NCBI GenBank assembly: GCA_016199305.1
Contig: JACQGZ010000044.1
Location: forward strand, 1 to 6,800
Direction: 5' to 3'
From: Armatimonadota bacterium
GTDB taxonomy: Bacteria; Sysuimicrobiota; Sysuimicrobiia; Sysuimicrobiales; Humicultoraceae
Length of the DNA: 6,800 nucleotides
Numbering within the stretch: position 1 is the first letter of the stretch; the number at the start of each line of letters is the position of its first letter. Positions 1 to 5,526 of this stretch are shown here, piece after piece. The notes under the pieces are model-generated. The model saw only the letters and a program-made list of their open reading frames with translations, searched no databases and was not told the DNA's origin. Position numbers and translations under genes: made by a program.

Positions 1-249
<249 letters not shown>

Positions 250-277
250 TACCCGCCTTAGGAGCAGCTCTACAGAG

Positions 278-308
278 CCTGTAACACCTTGCATGTTGTT
301 ACAGGTGT
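278..308 (-). other. Two mutually exclusive hairpins before the 23S 5' end
   Basis: CCTGTAACA (278-286) is a perfect 9-bp inverted repeat with TGTTACAGG (297-305), closing a 10-nt loop. An overlapping 6-bp alternative pairs ACACCT (284-289) with AGGTGT (303-308). The two cannot form together. They lie about 30-60 nt upstream of mature 23S, where precursor processing stems and RNase III sites usually occur. Pairing with sequence beyond the 23S 3' end cannot be examined here. Confidence 0.5.
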
Positions 309-321
309 CTTCCCTATGCAG

Positions 322-334
322 TTGTCAAAGTGCG
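322..334 (-). promoter_or_regulatory. boxA-like rRNA antitermination element
   Basis: The minus strand reads CGCACTTTGACAA, matching 10 of 13 bases of the E. coli rRNA boxA region TGCTCTTTAACAA. boxA in rRNA leaders recruits NusB/NusE and makes RNA polymerase resistant to termination. It also occurs directly before 23S in linked operons. Its place 70-85 nt before the 23S end fits that role. It lies downstream of the leader terminator hairpin, so it could not help polymerase through that hairpin. The embedded TTGACA could instead be read as a -35 box, but no good -10 follows. Confidence 0.5.
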
Positions 335-389
335 CCGCCCGATCGGCTGACCGGGCCCCGGCCGGAGCCGGGAACCTTCTCGCAGGCAC

Positions 390-415
390 AAAAAGAGGGG
401 ATGAGCCCATCCCCT
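390..415 (-). terminator. Intrinsic terminator-like hairpin inside the 23S leader
   Basis: On the minus strand AGGGGATG (415-408) and CATCCCCT (403-396) form a perfect 8-bp stem around the tetraloop GGCT. The run TCTTTTT (396-390) follows immediately. This has the form of a rho-independent terminator acting on leftward transcription. It lies about 75-100 nt after the predicted start and about 140 nt before 23S, so 23S transcripts must pass it. It could act as an attenuator, as the 3' end of a short RNA, or as a block against read-through from upstream genes. Confidence 0.65.
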
Positions 416-428
416 TAGACGCTCATCC
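399..428 (-). promoter_or_regulatory. Antiterminator stem competing with the leader terminator
   Basis: GGATGAGC (428-421 on the minus strand) is perfectly complementary to GCTCATCC (406-399), with 14 nt between. The second arm covers most of the 3' arm and loop of the terminator hairpin at 415-390. If the upstream 8-bp stem forms first, the terminator cannot close. This is the usual layout of an attenuator. No measured or computed energies support it; the evidence is exact base pairing and position. Confidence 0.45.
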
Positions 429-447
429 GATGCACCGTATGCGATTG

Positions 448-465
448 TTACCCGCTCTGGTACAC
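448..465 (-). CDS. Candidate leader mini-ORF (Met-Tyr-Gln-Ser-Gly)
   Basis: AAGGAGG (478-472), a strong ribosome-binding match, is followed after 6 nt by GTG TAC CAG AGC GGG TAA (465-448). This would encode a five-residue peptide starting about 23 nt into the transcript. It sits 20 nt before the antiterminator arm, where leader peptides of attenuators are usually found. rRNA leaders are not normally translated, and an SD-like heptamer can occur by chance. No run of one amino-acid codon suggests a specific signal. The call is tentative. Confidence 0.25.
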   Translation of the reverse strand: MYQSG

Positions 466-494
466 CCAATCCCTCCTTATACGTGCCAAAGGCT

Positions 495-522
495 ATTATA
501 CCGCCGGGTTTGACCCTGTCAA
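495..522 (-). promoter_or_regulatory. Consensus sigma-70 promoter of the 23S rRNA unit
   Basis: The minus strand carries TTGACA (522-517), a 16-bp spacer and TATAAT (500-495). Both hexamers match the sigma-70/SigA consensus exactly. The predicted start is about base 488. The promoter lies between the stop of the RAM-domain gene (561) and the 23S leader, so 23S has its own start of transcription. No A/T-rich UP element is visible upstream; that flank is GC-rich. A perfect consensus in a GC-rich genome is typical of very strong promoters such as those of stable RNA. Confidence 0.88.
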
Positions 523-560
523 CGCCTGGGTCCGTGCGCCCGCGCCACCTGCCCCAGCGG

Positions 561-791
561 TCAGACCACCAGGCAGGTCAGGGTGTCCACCACCCCATTC
601 ACTCGCTGAATCTTCGAGACAACCAGGTCGCCGAGTGACTCCGTGTCCTTTGCAGAAGCCATGCAGATGCCGTCGTACGGCCCCGTGAGGACGTGGGCCT
701 CCCGCACACCCCGCACCCGCGCGACCCCTTTGATCGCCGCGCGCGCCTTGCCCGGCGCGAGTTTGAGCAAGACCACCGCTGTCACGGCCAT
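561..791 (-). CDS. Stand-alone Lrp/AsnC ligand-binding (RAM) domain protein
   Basis: This gene encodes about 76 residues and consists only of the alpha/beta RAM domain that Lrp/AsnC regulators use to bind amino acids or other small effectors. Visible features are the first strand (AVVLLKLAPG), the central VREAHVLTGPYDG segment typical of the effector-binding turn, and the C-terminal VSKIQRVNGVVDTLTCLVV. There is no helix-turn-helix, so it should not bind DNA by itself. Single-domain members form dimers or larger rings, and some modulate full-length Lrp proteins. The start is set at ATG 791 because AGGGGGAG (806-799) lies 7 nt before it; the in-frame ATG at 797 would be only 1 nt from that site. 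It lies 34 bp downstream of the EamA exporter gene and is probably co-transcribed with it. The 23S promoter begins 38 bp after its stop. The physiological ligand is unknown. Confidence 0.88.
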   Translation of the reverse strand: MAVTAVVLLKLAPGKARAAIKGVARVRGVREAHVLTGPYDGICMASAKDTESLGDLVVSKIQRVNGVVDTLTCLVV

Positions 792-825
792 GATCATTCT
801 CCCCCTTCCACTGGGCTGCGGGTCT

Positions 826-1791
826 CTATTCTGCGACCCTGGCCGGCTCTCCCTCTACCGGAACGTCGAGGATCGTCCCCTCCGCCGGGATCTCAACGGG
901 CCGGCGGTCCCGCGCCCGCCGGCCGGGCCAACGGGTGAGCGTCACCCCGACCAGGGTGACGGCCGCGCCGAGGGCGTGCACGGGCGTGAAGGCCTCCCGC
1001 AGCACGGTCACCGCGATCGCCACCCCGAGCACCGGGATCAGATACCCGTAGGCGGCCACCCGGGTCGGCCCAATCCGGCCGATCCCCTCATACCAGAAGA
1101 GATAGCCCAGCGTCCCCGCGCCGAAGGCGGCGTAGGCCAGCTGCGCCCAGGCGGCGGTGCTGACGTCCCAGGACTGCCGGAGCAGCTCAGGGACCGCGGC
1201 GACGACGAGGAGCAGCGTGCCGAAAAGCATGCCGACCCCCATCACGGTGATCGTGGCATAGCGGCGCAGCAGCGGCAGCACCAGCACCGGCGTTACGGCG
1301 TAGGAGGCCGCGGCCAGGAAGGTAAGCGCGTCGCCTTTGAGGTGTCCCCCTGCGAGCGCTCCCCCGGCCTGCACCAGGGTGAGGGTGCCCAGCATGGCCA
1401 GGCCGATCCCGGCGCCCTGGCGCCAGGTGATAGGCTCGGCGCGCGTCAGCCAGACCATCAGCGCGGTGATCACCGGCGAGACGTTGATGATCAGCACCGA
1501 GTTCGTGGCGGTGGTGAAGCGCAGCCCAGTGCTGAAGAAGATCTGGTAGAGGCCTACGTGTAAGATCCCGAAGACCGCCGCCAGCGGCAGGTCCCGTCGG
1601 GCCACGCTGAGGGGACGGCGCAGGAGGGCGAGGAGGACGAGCATGCCGCCCGTCGCCGCCACGAAGCGCACCGCGGCAAAGGCCAGGGGCGTGAATTCGT
1701 CGTAAGCAGATTTGATCACCGTGAACGATGACGCCCACATGATCGCCGTGATGACGACGAACAGATCTCCCAGGCCAAAGCCCCTGCGCAC
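826..1791 (-). CDS. EamA/DMT-superfamily transporter
   Basis: The 321-residue product is a polytopic inner-membrane protein with about ten hydrophobic segments in two tandem EamA repeats (roughly residues 8-142 and 152-285). The first helix has the typical LFVVITAIMWASSFTVIK pattern, and the second repeat contains GTLGYLFWYEGIGRIGP followed by a YLIPVLGV segment. EamA (RhaT/YdcZ-like) proteins export amino acids or other metabolites; the substrate cannot be told here. A charged, acidic tail of about 35 residues follows the last helix. The start is GTG at 1791, because AGGAGG (1804-1799) lies exactly 7 nt upstream and the membrane domain begins right after. An open frame continues upstream to an ATG at 1893, but it would encode a non-hydrophobic Arg/Pro-rich leader containing the SD itself. 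The neighbouring ligand-sensing RAM gene suggests amino-acid export, by inference only. Confidence 0.92.
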   Translation of the reverse strand: MRRGFGLGDLFVVITAIMWASSFTVIKSAYDEFTPLAFAAVRFVAATGGMLVLLALLRRPLSVARRDLPLAAVFGILHVGLYQIFFSTGLRFTTATNSVLIINVSPVITALMVWLTRAEPITWRQGAGIGLAMLGTLTLVQAGGALAGGHLKGDALTFLAAASYAVTPVLVLPLLRRYATITVMGVGMLFGTLLLVVAAVPELLRQSWDVSTAAWAQLAYAAFGAGTLGYLFWYEGIGRIGPTRVAAYGYLIPVLGVAIAVTVLREAFTPVHALGAAVTLVGVTLTRWPGRRARDRRPVEIPAEGTILDVPVEGEPARVAE

Positions 1792-1822
1792 GCGCCTTCC
1801 TCCTGGTGAGGTAATGGAGACT

Positions 1823-1851
1823 AGTATAGGGCGGAGGGTGCGGGGCGAACA
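1823..1851 (-). promoter_or_regulatory. Probable promoter of the EamA-RAM unit
   Basis: TATACT (1828-1823, minus strand) is a good -10 hexamer. A start about 7 nt downstream would give a leader of about 25 nt with the AGGAGG site at 1804-1799. The -35 region is weak (TGTTCG at 17-bp spacing), so an activator may be needed. It lies in the 129-bp gap after the preceding gene, which supports a separate transcription unit. Confidence 0.45.
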
Positions 1852-1903
1852 GCCGGCGAACGGAGGCGGGCGGCGCGGGGCAGACGCGCACATGAAGCAG
1901 GCG

Positions 1904-1919
1904 CGGGTGAATACACCCG
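1904..1919 (-). terminator. Small hairpin after the 431-residue gene
   Basis: CGGGTG (1904-1909) and CACCCG (1914-1919) form a perfect 6-bp stem with a 4-nt loop, one base after the TAG of the upstream gene. No T-run follows, so it is not a classical intrinsic terminator. It could protect the 3' end or assist Rho-independent release weakly. Confidence 0.3.
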
Positions 1920-1920
1920 A

Positions 1921-3216
1921 CTAGATCGGAGCAGGGCGTGCGGCGGTGCGGAGTTCGGAGGCCAGGTAACTGAGGCGCGCGTGCTGGGACGAGGCGTCGT
2001 CGAAGAGATCCACCGCGCGCGTCAGATAGGCGGTCAGGTCCGCCAGTGTTCTGCGCTGTCCGCCTGCGACGGCATCCCTGTCGGCGGGCAGCGGCTCCCC
2101 GGAGGTCAGCAGGGCCAGCACGCGTGGGACCGCCGTCGCCAGCCCGTCGGCGATGCGGCTGCGCACATAGCGCAGGCGATCATCCCCCTCGCCGGGGGCG
2201 GCCTGCAATTCCTCGAACCGCTCGATCATGCGTTGCGCGCCCCAGTCGAGCAGATCCTGATAGAGCGCGGCGCATCGCTCCGCCGTCAGCATGCCCCGTC
2301 GCACCAACGGGGACGCTTCGGGAACGAAGGCTTCGCCGGCCCCCCAACGGGCCAGCATCTCGTTGTAGACATCCACCCGGTCGCGAAGCCAGTCTAGGGG
2401 ACGCTCCTCGGACAGCGGCGCCACCCAAGCCGCACCCTCTCCATCTGCTGATTCCTCATCTGATGCCAGTTCGGTGGGTGCGATCGGAGCCGGAGGATCG
2501 TCTTTGGCCGGTTCGGCCCCGTCGACCGACACCAGCGGCCCGTTGAGTGCGGACTCATCCTTATAGTTGAGTGCGGACTCATCCTTATAAAGGAAGGATT
2601 CGGCGACGTCGGGCACTGCCTCCGGCTCATCCGGGCGAACCTGGCTGGCGTCGCCGGTAGGATCTGGCTCAGACACGCGCAGGTCATCCTCTCCCGAAGG
2701 GGCGGCCTCCACCTCCTCATCGACGGTCAGAAGATCCTCATCCGCGAAGACCTCTTCGATCTCGCCATCACCGTCCCGAACCGCCCGTGCCACGCCGCTG
2801 ATGAAAGCCTCGAGTTCTTTCTGGAGGGAGCCGGCATCAGGCCCCGATGGGATGCCGGCCTGCGCGGCCCGCCCCAGTTTGCGCGCCAGCGCCCCTGCGT
2901 GGAAGCGCGCGGTGTGACGAAAGGCGAGGCGGACGCGCCTCAAGGCCGCGGTGACCTCGGCGTCCTTCTTCGCCTGACGCACCAGCCGCTCCAGCTCTTC
3001 GAGGTCGGCGACGAGGTCGGCGCCGCCCCGCCGGAGGATCTCCTTGACCAGCCCGCCGGCGTCGGCTTCCGGCAGATCATCGGCCACGAGCAGCGGGAGC
3101 ACCGACGGCAGCGGGCGATCCAGTTCGGACGCAATGAGGATGTGACCAAAGGCGGCGACCAGATGGTCGAGCCGTCGCAGCCGACTGAGCACCTCACCTG
3201 CGTCGATCGAGGTCAT
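1921..3216 (-). CDS. Uncharacterised 431-residue protein with acidic linker
   Basis: I do not recognise a family. There is no signal peptide or membrane segment, so a cytoplasmic location is likely. Residues 1-145 are predicted helical and charged, rich in Leu/Arg/Glu with coiled-coil-like stretches (LVADLEELERLVRQAKKDAE near 68-87). Residues 146-270 form a low-complexity acidic linker full of Asp, Glu and Pro. Residues 270-425 are a second helical domain (LDWLRDRVDVYNEMLARWG, 274-292). The linker contains YKDESALN twice in tandem (210-217 and 218-225) from an exact DNA duplication. The start at ATG 3216 is supported by AGGAGG (3228-3223) 6 nt upstream. It follows the PEGA/TPR membrane-protein gene by 24 bp, so the two are very likely co-transcribed and may act together, perhaps as membrane protein and cytoplasmic partner. 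That role is inference. Coding status is strong: a long frame, good SD, and protein-like composition in both domains. Confidence 0.85.
   Translation of the reverse strand: MTSIDAGEVLSRLRRLDHLVAAFGHILIASELDRPLPSVLPLLVADDLPEADAGGLVKEILRRGGADLVADLEELERLVRQAKKDAEVTAALRRVRLAFRHTARFHAGALARKLGRAAQAGIPSGPDAGSLQKELEAFISGVARAVRDGDGEIEEVFADEDLLTVDEEVEAAPSGEDDLRVSEPDPTGDASQVRPDEPEAVPDVAESFLYKDESALNYKDESALNGPLVSVDGAEPAKDDPPAPIAPTELASDEESADGEGAAWVAPLSEERPLDWLRDRVDVYNEMLARWGAGEAFVPEASPLVRRGMLTAERCAALYQDLLDWGAQRMIERFEELQAAPGEGDDRLRYVRSRIADGLATAVPRVLALLTSGEPLPADRDAVAGGQRRTLADLTAYLTRAVDLFDDASSQHARLSYLASELRTAARPAPI
2542..2589 (-). repeat. Perfect 24-bp tandem duplication within a CDS
   Basis: Two identical 24-bp units, 2542-2565 and 2566-2589, abut exactly. 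The length is a multiple of three, so the frame is kept and YKDESALN is encoded twice. Each unit holds GAGTGCGGACTC, whose ends can form a short stem. The perfect identity, including silent positions, points to a recent slippage event or to ongoing copy-number variation in a flexible linker. Confidence 0.95.
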
Positions 3217-3240
3217 CTCTCGCCTCCTGGCAGCGCCGCG

Positions 3241-4806
3241 CTATTTCAGCCGGTTGAGCAACGCCTCTGCCTCACGCGCCGCGGCACTGGCGGGCGCCAC
3301 CGCGATGACCTGTTCCAGGGCGGCGCGGGCCTCGGCGATCCGGCCCACCCGGACGGCGGCGCGGGCAAACCAGAGATAGGGGCTGGGGGCGTCGGGACGC
3401 ATTGCGCTGGCGGCGCGGAAGCGGGCCATCGCCGGACCGTACCATCCGCCGCGATAGAGCTCCACGCCCTGGGCCATCAATCCCTCAAAGTGGGCCCTGG
3501 TGTTGACGACGGTCGCCGCCGGTGCGGACGTGGTGGCAGGCGCCGGCGAAGGAGATGGCGGAGGTGTCGACCGGGCGACGACGGGCCCGGCTTCGGGAAT
3601 GCGAACGGTCAGCACCTCGCCGCTGCGCTCCCCCACGCGAAGGGTGCCCCGCCAGACTCTCCTGCCGCGACGCACCGTGAGGTGAAGCACCGTCCCCGGC
3701 GGGTGCTCGAGGCGGAGGGGGGTCGCGCCCTGCCAGACGCCTCCGATGAACACCTCGGCGCCGCTGGGGTCCGAGCGCAGCACGAGCACTACCTTCCGCG
3801 GCGCGTCCGGCGGGGGCGTCGCCTTCCGCGTCGCCTGTGCGACCGGAGCCGGCGCCGCCGTCACGGGGCGGTCTGTCGGTCCCGGAGCCGGGGCTGCGGC
3901 GGGTCCCGCTGCCGGCCTGACGCGCGGAGCGGCAGGCGGAGATGGCAGGACGGCGGGATGGGAGATGTGCACGTCCTGGCGCGTCGACGCTCCCCCGCGC
4001 CAGATCCGCGGCGCCGCGACGAGGCCGGCGACGAACCCCACGACGGCGATCACGACCAGCGCCGGGACCAGGGCCGGTCGCCGCGATGCGACATCCTCAT
4101 CCGGCCCGGTCCTGCGACGGGCAGGCGCGTCGCGACCGGCTAGTGTGGGAGGTTCGCCCGCCACAAACACCGCGGCCTCTGGTATCGATTCCACGCGCGC
4201 CGGTTCGGGGGGCGCCGGGGGAGTAACCGGCGGCGCCTCGACGGGCGCCGCCTCAGTGAGCTGTTCCACAGGTGGAGCGCCCGCGGCGTCCGATGGGGCG
4301 GAGGCGACCGGCGGCGAAACCGGCTGCGCGGCGGCCTGCGCCCGCGTTCCCTTTGGCGGGGATTGCGCAATCGCCAGCGTTGAGCGGAGAAACGCAACCA
4401 GGCGTTCGGTGCCCTCCCTGGCGGCATCGCCTTTCCGATGGAGTGTCAGCGCGGCCTCTCCGAAGGTGAGGGCCTGCGCCAGGAGCGCCGTGGCCTGCGC
4501 GTCCGTGCCGCCGGCGGGACCGCCCTGGTCCACCCACGCCTGGCGGGCGGCGAGCGCCTGGCGGCGCAGGGCGATGGTGGCGACCCGGCGGATCCGCTCG
4601 CGGAGCGTCTCCAGTCTCCTATCGTCCAGTCCGGTGCCGTCCCCGCCCTTCGGCCCCCCGGCCGCCGGGGCCTCGTCAAACAGCGCCGCCGTCGCCTCAT
4701 ACAGCGCGGCCGCCTGGCCCGGCTGAGCGGTTTCCTCGGACGCGAGCGCGCGCGCCCGCCGATAGAGGTCGGCGAGCGCCATGTGAGGGTTGGAGGCGAT
4801 GTTCAC
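3241..4806 (-). CDS. Single-pass membrane protein with PEGA domain and TPR-like C-terminus
   Basis: The 521-residue product has four parts. Residues 9-145 are helical and Ala-rich (LADLYRRARALASEE), possibly TPR-like. A Pro/Ala-rich linker runs to about 240. One membrane segment lies at about 245-266 (ALVPALVVIAVVGFVAGLVA), preceded by Arg residues, so the N-terminal part should face the cytoplasm. After a second Pro/Ala linker, residues 338-403 form a PEGA domain with the diagnostic pattern SDPSGAEVFIGGVWQGATPL. Residues 436-520 resemble two TPR helix pairs (GVELYRGGWYGPAMARFRAA; WFARAAVRVGRIAEARAALE). PEGA domains occur in surface and envelope proteins and probably bind other proteins or polysaccharide; TPRs bind proteins. 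The PEGA/TPR half is therefore likely outside the membrane. The start is uncertain: GTG 4806 or ATG 4782 in frame, neither with a clear SD. The stop is 24 bp before the 431-residue gene. The specific role is unknown. Confidence 0.88.
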   Translation of the reverse strand: MNIASNPHMALADLYRRARALASEETAQPGQAAALYEATAALFDEAPAAGGPKGGDGTGLDDRRLETLRERIRRVATIALRRQALAARQAWVDQGGPAGGTDAQATALLAQALTFGEAALTLHRKGDAAREGTERLVAFLRSTLAIAQSPPKGTRAQAAAQPVSPPVASAPSDAAGAPPVEQLTEAAPVEAPPVTPPAPPEPARVESIPEAAVFVAGEPPTLAGRDAPARRRTGPDEDVASRRPALVPALVVIAVVGFVAGLVAAPRIWRGGASTRQDVHISHPAVLPSPPAAPRVRPAAGPAAAPAPGPTDRPVTAAPAPVAQATRKATPPPDAPRKVVLVLRSDPSGAEVFIGGVWQGATPLRLEHPPGTVLHLTVRRGRRVWRGTLRVGERSGEVLTVRIPEAGPVVARSTPPPSPSPAPATTSAPAATVVNTRAHFEGLMAQGVELYRGGWYGPAMARFRAASAMRPDAPSPYLWFARAAVRVGRIAEARAALEQVIAVAPASAAAREAEALLNRLK

Positions 4807-4866
4807 CGCAGTTTCGTGTCGAAACGCCCGAGATCACCAGGCGCCTTCATGCAGGTCCTACTGGGG

Positions 4867-4894
4867 AGTATACCCAGGTCGGTGAGGCCTTAGG
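4867..4894 (-). promoter_or_regulatory. Possible promoter of the two-gene PEGA unit
   Basis: TATACT (4872-4867, minus strand) is a good -10 hexamer about 60 nt before the GTG at 4806, in the 115-bp gap after msrA. The -35 region is poor (CCTAAG at 16-bp spacing). The -10 is framed by the short inverted repeat CTGGG (4861-4865) and CCCAG (4873-4877), which could be an operator. The evidence is weak. Confidence 0.35.
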
Positions 4895-4896
4895 CT

Positions 4897-4916
4897 CCGC
4901 GCGAAGACGCGCGCGG
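4897..4916 (-). terminator. GC-rich hairpin after msrA
   Basis: CCGCGCG (4897-4903) and CGCGCGG (4910-4916) form a perfect 7-bp GC stem with a 6-nt loop, 5 bp beyond the msrA stop codon. There is no T-run on the minus strand, so termination by it alone is doubtful. Its position right after the stop fits a 3'-end structure. Confidence 0.4.
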
Positions 4917-4921
4917 GGGGA

Positions 4922-5497
4922 TCAGCCCACCTTCTTCAGCTTGGAGAGGTACTGCTTGCGGAACTTGGCCACTTTCGGAGCGACCACGGCGCGGCAGTAC
5001 GGCTGGTAGGGATTCCGCTGAAAGTACTGTTGATGGTATTCCTCGGCCGGATAGAAGGCCTGAAATGAGGTGATTTCGGTGACGAACGGCCTATCCCAAA
5101 GGCCCGCCCCCTTCAGCTCCGCGATCACCTGTGCCGCCGTCGTCTGCTGCTCCGGAGAATGGTAGAAGATGGCCGATCGGTACTGGGTGCCGGTGTCACC
5201 GCCCTGCCGGTTGAGCGTGGTCGGGTCGTGGATCGTGAAGAAGACCTCCAGGATGTCACGGTAGGAAATCACAGACGGGTCAAAGGCCAACTGCACGACC
5301 TCGGCGTGACCGGTGGCGCCGGAGCAGACCTGTTCGTAGGTGGGGTTGGGGCGAGCGCCCCCCGAGTAGCCGGAGACGACCTTCTCGATGCCCTGCAGCT
5401 GCTCATAGACGGCTTCAAGACACCAGAAGCACCCACCGGCCAGCGTGGCGATCTCTCGCCCCGTTGTCCCCGCTGGTTCCTCCTGCCGTTGCATCAT
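4922..5497 (-). CDS. msrA: Peptide-methionine (S)-S-oxide reductase MsrA
   Basis: The 191-residue product should reduce the S-epimer of methionine sulfoxide in proteins and free methionine, using thioredoxin as reductant, in the cytoplasm. The catalytic motif GCFWCLE places the nucleophilic Cys at 23 and a second Cys at 26. The substrate pocket is complete: Phe24 and Trp25, Glu66 in GHAEVV, Asp101, and Tyr106 in GTQYRS (counterparts of E. coli Glu94, Asp129 and Tyr134). Cys168 in PYCRAVVAPKV and Cys58 could serve as resolving cysteines. Length and layout match the family. The start is ATG 5497, because GAGGAG (5510-5505) lies 7 nt upstream and the family fold begins at about residue 14. The frame stays open to an ATG at 5587, but that extension overlaps the tail of the GNAT remnant. 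The gene follows that remnant by 29 bp, suggesting a former operon. No msrB is seen. Confidence 0.97.
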   Translation of the reverse strand: MMQRQEEPAGTTGREIATLAGGCFWCLEAVYEQLQGIEKVVSGYSGGARPNPTYEQVCSGATGHAEVVQLAFDPSVISYRDILEVFFTIHDPTTLNRQGGDTGTQYRSAIFYHSPEQQTTAAQVIAELKGAGLWDRPFVTEITSFQAFYPAEEYHQQYFQRNPYQPYCRAVVAPKVAKFRKQYLSKLKKVG

Positions 5498-5526
5498 CAG
5501 AAGGCTCCTCTCGCCCGGGCCGGCGC

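Larger units (their letters stand above)
250..488 (-). other. 23S rRNA leader (no 16S, tRNA or protein gene seen)
   Basis: This stretch lies between the predicted transcription start (about 488) and the mature 23S end. In a linked operon it would be the 16S-23S spacer; here it begins at a promoter. In order of transcription it holds a short SD-preceded ORF (465-448), overlapping antiterminator and terminator hairpins (428-390), a GC-rich block (about 375-335), a boxA-like motif (334-322) and two competing hairpins (308-278). I looked for tRNA cloverleaf, 5S and 16S signatures and saw none. The exact start and processing points are inferred. Confidence 0.6.

Noticed and set aside
298..328. Second promoter next to 23S: TTGACA at minus 328-323 followed by TGTAAC at 303-298
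   Set aside because: The spacer would be 19 bp and the -10 matches only 4 of 6 bases. The TTGACA falls inside a boxA-like motif in the expected place, which explains it better.
451..470. T-box riboswitch: GGGTGTACCAGAGCGGG before a terminator
   Set aside because: It resembles the T-box consensus only loosely, the UGGN bulge that binds the tRNA end is absent, and there is no specifier stem of the needed length upstream.
465..482. 16S rRNA 3' end on the plus strand (CCCTCCTT)
   Set aside because: The bases before it do not match the conserved 16S 3' region (GTAACAAGGTA...GGATCACCTCCTT). It is simply the complement of the SD-like AAGGAGG.
643..1563. Long plus-strand open frame of about 300 codons opposite the EamA gene
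   Set aside because: It is rich in Arg, Gly, His and Pro with no domain pattern, lies antisense to a clear membrane-protein gene, and is what GC-rich codon bias produces on the opposite strand.
1792..1893. Upstream ATG 1893 as start of the EamA transporter
   Set aside because: The extension is Arg/Pro-rich, runs through the likely -10 hexamer, and includes the AGGAGG site that serves the GTG at 1791.
2899..4143. Plus-strand open frame of about 414 codons over the 431- and 521-residue genes
   Set aside because: It spans the gap between two well-supported minus-strand genes, has Arg/Gly-rich low-complexity composition and lacks an SD. It is a shadow frame.
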